33,205 bases of DNA, taken from the NCBI GenBank assembly GCA_902594485.1, contig CACJMJ010000010.1:1-33205 (forward strand). The letters are read 5' to 3'. This DNA comes from an uncultured Bacteroidota bacterium. Lineage in GTDB: Bacteria; Bacteroidota; Bacteroidia; Flavobacteriales; Flavobacteriaceae. Both the position numbers and the translations under genes were made by a program. Below, in pieces: positions 19,520-27,255 of this stretch (the stretch's first letter is position 1; each line of letters opens with the position of its first letter). Below the pieces are notes generated by a model that was given only the letters and a program-made list of their open reading frames with translations, did no database searches and was not told the origin of the DNA.

Positions 19520-19570
19520 TTACTCATTTACAGTAATTTAAAATGATTATAAATAAAGAAATTAATTGGT

Positions 19571-20533
19571 TTAAGTGAAGAAATTACTACATTTTCTATC
19601 AAATTCTAAAAGATCACTCTTATCAAAATCAATAAATAAATTATTAGTATCCTTTATTGGTGCTGAATTATAAAAGTATATTTCATCTTTATTTAGGGTG
19701 CCTTTTATCTTATATTCCTTACCAATAAATGAAGTTTTTTCAACTTTTAATTTATGCTCTGATTTATCTACAATTTTAATTTTTTCAGGTCTTATATAAA
19801 GCTCTTTACCATCAACATGGATTCTGTTTAGATCTCCTAAAATTTTAGCACAATAACAATTAACTGGATTACAATACATCTCCTCTGGTTTATCATATTG
19901 CTGAACTATTCCTGCTTTAAAAACAAGTATTCTATCTGAAATATCAAAAGTGTCTTTTATATCATGAGTAACTAGAATTGTAGTAGTGTTTGTACTTTTT
20001 AATATTTTATATACTTCATTTTGAATTTTTGATTTAATACTAACATCCAGATTACTAAATGGCTCATCCATAAGAAGAAGATCGGGTTCTCTAATCAAAG
20101 CACGTGTTATACATACTCTTTGTTGTTCTCCACCAGATAATTCGTGAGGATATCGATTTAATAAATTACCCAGCCCAGTAAGTTCGACATAGTACTCAAT
20201 ATTTTTTTCATATTGTTTTTCCAGGTTTATTTTCAGATTCTCTAAAACACTTAGATGCGGAAAGAGAGGATAGTCCTGAAAAATAAATCCAATTTTCCTA
20301 TGGTTTGGTTTTATAAAGGTTGTTTTATTATCTAAAACTCTATTGTTTAATGTAATTTTTCCAGAATTTATTTTTTCAAGACCTGCTAAACATTTCAAAA
20401 AAGTTGTTTTTCCAGAACCACTCTCTCCAATAAAAGAGACAAATTCTCCTTTCTGAACAGAAAAATTTAAATCCTTAATTAATGGATCTTCTTTACTGTA
20501 AAACTTAACTAAATTTTCAATGTTAAGATACAT
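19571..20533 (-). CDS. fbpC: Fe3+-type ABC transporter ATP-binding protein (FbpC/FutC-like)
   Basis: Walker A GESGSGKTTF, signature LSGGEQQRV, Walker B LLLMDEP, TOBE-like C-terminus; operon with permease and binding protein. Confidence 0.85.
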   Translation of the reverse strand: MYLNIENLVKFYSKEDPLIKDLNFSVQKGEFVSFIGESGSGKTTFLKCLAGLEKINSGKITLNNRVLDNKTTFIKPNHRKIGFIFQDYPLFPHLSVLENLKINLEKQYEKNIEYYVELTGLGNLLNRYPHELSGGEQQRVCITRALIREPDLLLMDEPFSNLDVSIKSKIQNEVYKILKSTNTTTILVTHDIKDTFDISDRILVFKAGIVQQYDKPEEMYCNPVNCYCAKILGDLNRIHVDGKELYIRPEKIKIVDKSEHKLKVEKTSFIGKEYKIKGTLNKDEIYFYNSAPIKDTNNLFIDFDKSDLLEFDRKCSNFFT

Positions 20534-22103
20534 CTACGCCTTTGTTTATAATTTTTCTCAAAAATATCAATAAAACTGCACCCAGTAAAATAATAATTAA
20601 AGAGTATATGGAAGATTTTGCAATCATTTCTTCTATTGCATACTCATATGTCCTTACAGCTAAAGTGTCAAAATTAAAAGGTCTTAGAATTAAAGTAATT
20701 GGCAACTCCTTAATTATATCAACAAAACATAAAATAAATGCAATATATATTGAGTTAATATTTATTGGTAAATGAATTTTTTTAAATAATTTAAAATTCG
20801 TCATCCCCAAATTCCTTCCAGTATCATCAAATGTCTCTGGATGTTTATCAAAGCTTGATCTAAGAGGAGATATTCCAACTGCCATATATCTCATTACATA
20901 AGCATATACCAATATTATGACTGATCCAAAAGCTATTGAAACTCCAATTAACTTTGTTAAATATGCTAAAAAAATAATAAGCGATAGAGCTATAACTGCT
21001 CCGGGTAAGGCATATGTAAGTGAGACTATCTCACTTAAGTAAAAAACAGTTTTACTTTTAGATATCTTTTTTATAAACTGAAAAAAAATTGCAATAGCAA
21101 CTATTATTAAAGATGAAACTGAAGCTAAAAAGAATGAGTTTAAGGATAGATTTATTAACTCTCTAAAGTCTATAATATCTATAGTTTTAAAAACATTATT
21201 TATTATATAAATAACTGGAATAAAGAAGCCTAATATAAATGGGAATAAACAGATCAAATATATAGTTATTCTTGAAAATTTATTTGTAGAATAGTTACCG
21301 GATACTTTATCATTTGGTTTATAATTATATCTATATTTTGATGTTGAATATCTTTCTAGTAAAAAGAAAATAGATACAATAATAAGTAAGCAAACAGCTA
21401 AGATTGATGCGGTATTTATATCTTCCATTGAATACCAAGATCTAAATATTCCACTTGTAAAAGTATTTATACCAAAGTACTTAACAGCGCCATATTCATT
21501 TAGTACCTCCATTATAATTAAAAATAAACCTGAGAAAATCGAAACTCTAGATATTGGTAAAATAATCTTGAAAAAAGTTTGAAACTGTGACATTCCAAGG
21601 TTTTTAGAAATATTAATATAATTTGATCCTAGAAGTGAAAAAGATATTCTACATGCAGTATATAAATAAGGGTATAAAACAAGTGCCATCAAAAATGCCA
21701 GAATTTCAATTTGCAAATAATCATGATTTACATACTTATAAAAATCAGGATAATTATTCCTTACTATACTTTGAATGGGACCAGTATAACTTAAAAGATC
21801 ACTGTATGTAAACGCAATTATATATGAAGGAATAGCTAAAGGCAAAAATAGTATAACATCAAAGAAGTTTTTCCCTTTGAAATTTGTTGTAGAAACAAAC
21901 CATGCAGGTATAATTCCAAGTATCAAAGAAAAAAAAACTGTTAGTAATAAAAGATAGAGTGTATTCAATGAATAACCCAATAGAAGATTATTCCATAAAT
22001 ACATAAATGTATCAAGACTTAGTCCAATTACACTATATAAAAGATAGATTAACGGACATAATAAAAAGAGAGAAATAAGTGATGTTAATAGTTTAACATT
22101 CAT
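20523..22103 (-). CDS. fbpB: Fe3+-type ABC transporter permease (FbpB/FutB-like, duplicated permease domain)
   Basis: Two permease halves with EAA-like loops (NLGMSQFQTFFKIILPISR; NLGMTNFKLFKKIHLPIN). Confidence 0.87.
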   Translation of the reverse strand: MNVKLLTSLISLFLLCPLIYLLYSVIGLSLDTFMYLWNNLLLGYSLNTLYLLLLTVFFSLILGIIPAWFVSTTNFKGKNFFDVILFLPLAIPSYIIAFTYSDLLSYTGPIQSIVRNNYPDFYKYVNHDYLQIEILAFLMALVLYPYLYTACRISFSLLGSNYINISKNLGMSQFQTFFKIILPISRVSIFSGLFLIIMEVLNEYGAVKYFGINTFTSGIFRSWYSMEDINTASILAVCLLIIVSIFFLLERYSTSKYRYNYKPNDKVSGNYSTNKFSRITIYLICLFPFILGFFIPVIYIINNVFKTIDIIDFRELINLSLNSFFLASVSSLIIVAIAIFFQFIKKISKSKTVFYLSEIVSLTYALPGAVIALSLIIFLAYLTKLIGVSIAFGSVIILVYAYVMRYMAVGISPLRSSFDKHPETFDDTGRNLGMTNFKLFKKIHLPININSIYIAFILCFVDIIKELPITLILRPFNFDTLAVRTYEYAIEEMIAKSSIYSLIIILLGAVLLIFLRKIINKGVDVS

Positions 22104-22122
22104 CTTTTGATGCTTTTAGATT

Positions 22123-23142
22123 CTACTTCCAACCTCCAGCGTCAAATATACGAATTGCATCATTTCTTCTAATTCCTAACATATTCAAATCAAGAGGATC
22201 TTTTTTAAAAGTTCCCCACTCTTTTACAATATCATTCGGCTCAATATTTGGTTTTACTGAGTATTCATATGTATTATTTACATATATGTCTTGAGCCTCA
22301 TCACTTGTTAAATATTCGATTAGTTTAACTGCGTTTGATTTGTTTGGAGCATTTTTTGCAAGAGCAACTCCAGAAACATTTATATGAGAACCTCTTTCTC
22401 CATCTGCTTGATTTGGAAAAAACACTGATATTGATTTACCTGCATTTACTTCCTCTTCATTTTCTGATGAAAGTAAAAGCCCAATATAATATGAGTTTAC
22501 AATAGCAACATCTCCCTGACCAGCAGCTATTGCTTTTACTTGGTCTCTATCATTTCCTTTTGGATCTCTTGCAAAGTTTGAGACCACTGCATTAGTCCAA
22601 TTTTGTGTGGCTTCTTCTCCTAAGTTAGCAACAAGAGAAGACATAAGAGCTTGATTGTATGAATTGGATGATGATCTTACTAAAAGTCTTCCTTTCCATT
22701 TTTGATTTGCTAAATCTTCATATGTTGATAGATCACTTTCTTTAACTCTTTCATTACTGTATACAAGAATTCTTGATCTGTAAGTAACTGGCACCCAAAA
22801 ACCATTTGGGTCTATTAAGCTTTCTGTGATTCCCTCTGTTAAACTGTCATCATTATATTTTTGAAGCAGATCCATATCAGATGCTTGCCATAATTTACCA
22901 ACATCAACTGTTATAAATAAATCTGCTGGGCTATTCTCACCTTCATTTTTCATTCTTTGAATTAATTCATCAGCATTAGCCTTGATTACATTTACTTTTA
23001 TACCTGTTTTTTTTTCAAAATTGTCATACTGAAGTTGATCAACATCATAGTGTCTCTGACTATACATATTAACAATTTGTTCCGAATTATTATTTGAACA
23101 AGCTAAAATAAATAGGGCGAGAAGAAGGAATAATTTTTTCAT
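22123..23142 (-). CDS. fbpA: Fe3+ ABC transporter substrate-binding lipoprotein (FbpA/FutA-like); start at MKKLFLL preferred
   Basis: Lipobox LFILACSN; VNMYSQRHYDVDQLQYDNFEKKTGIKVNVI; C-terminal VNNTYEYSVKP as in FutA-type proteins with the Tyr pair. Confidence 0.87.
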   Translation of the reverse strand: MKKLFLLLALFILACSNNNSEQIVNMYSQRHYDVDQLQYDNFEKKTGIKVNVIKANADELIQRMKNEGENSPADLFITVDVGKLWQASDMDLLQKYNDDSLTEGITESLIDPNGFWVPVTYRSRILVYSNERVKESDLSTYEDLANQKWKGRLLVRSSSNSYNQALMSSLVANLGEEATQNWTNAVVSNFARDPKGNDRDQVKAIAAGQGDVAIVNSYYIGLLLSSENEEEVNAGKSISVFFPNQADGERGSHINVSGVALAKNAPNKSNAVKLIEYLTSDEAQDIYVNNTYEYSVKPNIEPNDIVKEWGTFKKDPLDLNMLGIRRNDAIRIFDAGGWK

Positions 23143-23184
23143 ATCTGACTTATTAAAGCACAATATTAAAAAAAATTATTTTTA

Positions 23185-23201
23185 TTTAGACTAATTCTAA
23201 A
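23185..23201. promoter_or_regulatory. Operator-like palindrome 1: TTTAGACT-A-ATTCTAAA
   Basis: 8-1-8 inverted repeat with one mismatch; centre 23193. Confidence 0.55.
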
Positions 23202-23229
23202 TAAATATTTAAATTAGCCATGAAAATAA

Positions 23230-23246
23230 TTTAGAACGGTTCTAAA
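23230..23246. promoter_or_regulatory. Operator-like palindrome 2: TTTAGAAC-G-GTTCTAAA (perfect)
   Basis: Perfect 8-1-8 inverted repeat; centre 23238. Confidence 0.7.
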
Positions 23247-23274
23247 TAATTTAGAAATCAATCAACCATAAACA

Positions 23275-23291
23275 CTTAGGACCGTTCTAAA
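23275..23291. promoter_or_regulatory. Operator-like palindrome 3: CTTAGGAC-C-GTTCTAAA
   Basis: 8-1-8 inverted repeat with two mismatches; centre 23283. Confidence 0.55.
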
Positions 23292-23308
23292 TGTATTAAA
23301 CAAATACA

Positions 23309-24547
23309 ATGAAAATTATAAAAAAAATTAATCATAAACCAATATTATTTTTATTACTAACATCAATCTTTTTTACATCATGTTCGAAAGATGATGAAGT
23401 TGAATATATAACACAAACTGTAACTGAGACTGTTGTAGTAACTGAAACACAAACTGTGACTGTTGAAGTTCCTGTTACACAAACTGTGACTGTTGAGATT
23501 CCTTACTCTTATGAATTTGCAAGAGCTGGAAAACCTACTGTTTCTTTTTCAGGACAAACAGCAAGACTTAATATGGCTGATGAGCTTTATTCTGCATTAA
23601 ATACAAATACATTTTCAAAAGCGAAGATGCTTGAGATGTTTAATGACGGAACTGGATTTACAGACGCAGCACTAAATTCATCTGGTAAAAAGATGGGTAA
23701 TAAAACAGCTGCTTCACCTTTAGCTTCAGCTACAGTTAAGCCTCAATTTGATGCAATGATTGCTGATTTTGCAGACAATGTAATTCCTAATTGGGCAACA
23801 GATGCATCTAATGGTCAAGCGGGAGTTTTAACTGATGTTGCTAGAACTATTCATGTAAATGCAAAAGGTCATGAGATTGATCAAACATTTATCAAGGGAA
23901 TCATTGGAGCAATGACTCTTGATCAAATAGTAAATAACTATATAACTCCATATCAGTTGGATTCAGGAACAAGAACTGCAGATAACACAAACAAAACATT
24001 GTCTAGTGGAAAGGATTATACTGACATGGAACACAAGTGGGATGAAGGCTTTGGATATCTTTATGGTCAAGAAGCTGATGCTTCTAGATTGGACTTAGGT
24101 GTTTCACCTACTGGGAATGGAACGACACTAAATAAATACTTTAAAAAGGTTAATGCCAGCAGTCATCCAGGTATGGCAGTTCAAGTATTCGATGCATTTA
24201 GAAGAGGAAGAGCTTACATTGTTGCTAATCAATATGACAAAAGAGACGAACAAGCTGAAATAATTAAAAAAGAATTATCAAAGCTTATTGCACAGAAAGC
24301 TGTTGATTACATTAACGGTTATATGTCTAAAATTGCGGATGGAAATACAGCTGATGCATTCCATGCACTATCAGAAGGTTATGGTTTTGTAATGAGTCTT
24401 CAGTTCACAAATGACGGAACAGATACGCCATATTTCAGCAACTCTGAAGTAAATGCATTTTTAGCTTCTATGGATAATTTCTGGACTGTTGAGAATTCGA
24501 CTCTTGAGTCTATTAGAGATGAAGTAAAAGCAAAAGCTGGAATATAA
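23309..24547 (+). CDS. DUF4856 domain-containing lipoprotein
   Basis: Lipobox FTSCSKDDE, TVTE/VTVEVP repeats, then YEFARAGKPTVSFSGQTARLNMADELYSALN... and KWDEGFGYLYG, characteristic of DUF4856. Confidence 0.8.
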   Translation: MKIIKKINHKPILFLLLTSIFFTSCSKDDEVEYITQTVTETVVVTETQTVTVEVPVTQTVTVEIPYSYEFARAGKPTVSFSGQTARLNMADELYSALNTNTFSKAKMLEMFNDGTGFTDAALNSSGKKMGNKTAASPLASATVKPQFDAMIADFADNVIPNWATDASNGQAGVLTDVARTIHVNAKGHEIDQTFIKGIIGAMTLDQIVNNYITPYQLDSGTRTADNTNKTLSSGKDYTDMEHKWDEGFGYLYGQEADASRLDLGVSPTGNGTTLNKYFKKVNASSHPGMAVQVFDAFRRGRAYIVANQYDKRDEQAEIIKKELSKLIAQKAVDYINGYMSKIADGNTADAFHALSEGYGFVMSLQFTNDGTDTPYFSNSEVNAFLASMDNFWTVENSTLESIRDEVKAKAGI

Positions 24548-24591
24548 GATTTTAGCTATTTAGTTCTTTTTAATCAATAAGTGAGTTTTAT

Positions 24592-24626
24592 AAATCAGTG
24601 GGGTTCTTAATCCCACTGATTTTTTA
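24592..24626 (+). terminator. Intrinsic terminator/attenuator between DUF4856 and imelysin genes
   Basis: AAATCAGTGGG-gttcttaat-CCCACTGATTT perfect 11-bp stem followed by a T-run. Confidence 0.8.
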
Positions 24627-24638
24627 AATTTTTAAAAA

Positions 24639-25886
24639 ATGAAACATTTATATATTAAAATTTTTATTGCCTTACTTGTAATAGTATCATGTAGTAAGGA
24701 CTCTGATGAAGATTATGGTCAAAATAGTTCTCAGAGTAATGTTCAAACAACAACAAATAGTTCTAGTGGCTCGACAACTGGTACTACAACAGGTACTTCA
24801 ACTGGCACTACAACGGGTACTTCAACTGGCACTACAACTGGCACTACAACTGATAGCTCTTCAAGCCAAGGAGATACTTTTGATAGAGGTTCAATTTTAG
24901 CAAACTATTCTGAAAATATTATTATACCAAGATATAATACATTCAAATCATCTATGGATATCCTAAAAAATAGTATTGAGACTTTTGTTAATTCTCCTAA
25001 TTCTGATAATTATGATGCACTTCAAACTGACTGGATAGATTCATATAAAAAATGGCAATATGTTGAAGTTTTTAATATCAGTAAAGCGGAGGAAATTATG
25101 TATGGATTAAAAATGAACACCTACCCAGTTAGTAAAGAAAGAACTGATAATAATATTGATGAAGGAAAAACTGATCTTACGAATCCTAATGATTGGTCTG
25201 CCCAAGGTTTTCCTGGACTAGATTATATGCTTCACGGAATTGGTGAAACAAAAGATGCTGTAATTGAATTATACAGTTCTGAATCAAAATATGGCAATTA
25301 TTTACTCACTTTAGGTTCTGTAATGAATGAGAATACCATCCAAGTTGTTGATGATTGGACTACGTATAAAGATGTTTTTAATTCATCTGTAGATAATACT
25401 GCTACATCAGCATTCAATATGATGGTCAATGATTTTGTATATTATTTTGAAAAAGGTCTTAGAACAAACAAAATTGGAATTCCTGCTGGAAGATTCTCCT
25501 CTACTCCACTTCCTGATAAAATTGAAGCCTATTATTACTCAAAAAACTCTTTTGGAAATCTTTCAAAAACTCTTGCTCTAGAATCAAGAAAGGGAGTTGA
25601 AGAATTATTCCTTGGTTTAAACTCAGATGGTGTCGAGGGTCCTAGTTACAAATCTTATCTAGACTATCTTGAAACAGAAATAGGAAATAGTGTAAAAACT
25701 AAATTGGAAGAAGCAACTTTAAGTTTAAATGATTTACAAGATAATTTCTTAACTCAAATTGCAGAAAACAATACTTTGATGCTAGTCGCTTTTGATGCAC
25801 TTCAAACAATTGTTGTAAATTTAAAGACTGACATGTTATCTAACTTTAACATTGCGGTAGACTACACTGATGCAGATGGTGATTAA
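24639..25886 (+). CDS. Imelysin family (peptidase M75-like, IrpA/EfeO-M75 superfamily) lipoprotein
   Basis: Lipobox VIVSCSKD, Thr/Gly-rich linker, DWSAQGFPGLDYMLHG motif region and all-helical imelysin-like body. Confidence 0.82.
   Translation: MKHLYIKIFIALLVIVSCSKDSDEDYGQNSSQSNVQTTTNSSSGSTTGTTTGTSTGTTTGTSTGTTTGTTTDSSSSQGDTFDRGSILANYSENIIIPRYNTFKSSMDILKNSIETFVNSPNSDNYDALQTDWIDSYKKWQYVEVFNISKAEEIMYGLKMNTYPVSKERTDNNIDEGKTDLTNPNDWSAQGFPGLDYMLHGIGETKDAVIELYSSESKYGNYLLTLGSVMNENTIQVVDDWTTYKDVFNSSVDNTATSAFNMMVNDFVYYFEKGLRTNKIGIPAGRFSSTPLPDKIEAYYYSKNSFGNLSKTLALESRKGVEELFLGLNSDGVEGPSYKSYLDYLETEIGNSVKTKLEEATLSLNDLQDNFLTQIAENNTLMLVAFDALQTIVVNLKTDMLSNFNIAVDYTDADGD
24780..24852 (+). repeat. 12-bp-register Thr/Ser/Gly repeat (GTTTGTSTGTTTGTSTGTTTGTTT) in the imelysin linker
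   Basis: Repeated ggtactacaacaggtacttcaactggcactacaacgggt... units. Confidence 0.8.
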
Positions 25887-25899
25887 CTAACATATTTCA

Positions 25900-27255
25900 T
25901 TGAATATTTCAAAATATTTAAATAAAAAACAAGACTCTTCAAGCCTAGCAATTTTTCGACTAGGCTTTGGTTTTTTAATGCTATATAGCACTATAAGAAT
26001 ATGGTATAAAGGGTGGATTAGGGAGTTGTATATCGATCCATCATTTCATTTCTCGTATTATGGCTTTGAATGGGTAAAACCAATTGGAGACTATACTTAT
26101 TTAATCTTTTTATTATGTGCAATATCATCATTTTTTGTAGCAATTGGATATAAATATAGAATCTCAATTATTTTACTCTTCTTAAGTTTTACATATGCAG
26201 AGCTAATGGATAAAACAACTTATCTTAACCATTATTATTTGGTTAGCCTGATAAGTTTTCTAATGATCTTTTTTCCTGCAAACGCAAAGTTTTCAATAGA
26301 TAATTTAATTAGTAAAAAATCATACGAATTTATACCCAAGTGGAATGTAGACGCCATAAAATTAATGATCTGTATAGTATACTTTTATGCAGGAATTGCA
26401 AAGATTAATAGTGATTGGCTTATTGATGCTCAACCATTAAAAATCTGGTTAACATCCAAATATGATCTTCCAATTTTTGGTGGTACATTATTTCAGATGG
26501 ATTGGGTTCATGTTTTTTTTAGTTGGGCTGGTATGTTTTATGATCTCTTAATTGCATTCATTTTATTGTATAGAAGGACAAGACCATTTGGATTTTTTCT
26601 TGTAATAACTTTTCATATAATGACAGCGATTCTTTTTCCTGCGATAGGTATGTTCCCTTACATAATGATTACATCTTCTATAATTTTTTTAGAGCCGCAA
26701 ACTCATAAAAAAATATTAGATAGAGTTTCTTCTATATTTAGAAAATACTTCCAAAAAGTGTCTTCTATATCAAATTATAATTTCAAAAAAGCTAAATTTT
26801 CTCAAACTATTTTAGTCATTTTCTTTTCTATCCAGTTACTTTTTCCATTTAGATATTTTCTTTACCCTGGAGAATTATTTTGGAATGAACAAGGATATAG
26901 ATTCTCTTGGAGAGTTATGCTTATAGAGAAAAAAGGGTTCACAGAGTTTAAAATAGTTGACGGAGAAACATCAGAATCATTTTATGTTTTAAATGAAGAG
27001 TTTTTAACTGAGTTTCAAGAAAGACAGATGAGTTTTCAACCAGACTTTATACTAGAATATGCACATTATCTTGGTGACTATTACAATAATAATGGGTATA
27101 ATAATGTTGAAGTTTATGCAGAGAGTTATGTGACATTAAATGGAAGGGAAAGTAAAGTATTTGTTGACCCAAATATTGACTTAATGAAAGAAGAGAGAGG
27201 CTTTTCAAACAAAGAATGGATAACAGAATTAGAGGATGAAATTAAAGGTTTTTAA
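25900..27255 (+). CDS. Vitamin-K-dependent gamma-carboxylase homologue (HTTM/VKGC family), TTG start
   Basis: Polytopic membrane protein with DKTTYLNHYYLVSL, YFYAGIAKINSDWLID, FHIMTAILFPAIGMFPYIMI and a C-terminal domain with LNGRESKVFVDPNIDLM, colinear with animal VKGC as recalled. Confidence 0.85.
   Translation: MNISKYLNKKQDSSSLAIFRLGFGFLMLYSTIRIWYKGWIRELYIDPSFHFSYYGFEWVKPIGDYTYLIFLLCAISSFFVAIGYKYRISIILLFLSFTYAELMDKTTYLNHYYLVSLISFLMIFFPANAKFSIDNLISKKSYEFIPKWNVDAIKLMICIVYFYAGIAKINSDWLIDAQPLKIWLTSKYDLPIFGGTLFQMDWVHVFFSWAGMFYDLLIAFILLYRRTRPFGFFLVITFHIMTAILFPAIGMFPYIMITSSIIFLEPQTHKKILDRVSSIFRKYFQKVSSISNYNFKKAKFSQTILVIFFSIQLLFPFRYFLYPGELFWNEQGYRFSWRVMLIEKKGFTEFKIVDGETSESFYVLNEEFLTEFQERQMSFQPDFILEYAHYLGDYYNNNGYNNVEVYAESYVTLNGRESKVFVDPNIDLMKEERGFSNKEWITELEDEIKGF

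Noticed and set aside
23185-23291. CRISPR-like or mobile-element interpretation of the regularly spaced repeats
   Set aside because: Only three short palindromes in a divergent promoter; no cas genes, no spacer-length unique inserts of CRISPR type, no transposase; operator sites fit better.
24706-24900. Plus-strand QLVLQ-repeat ORF of 64 aa
   Set aside because: Out-of-frame translation of the Thr/Gly repeat linker in imelysin.
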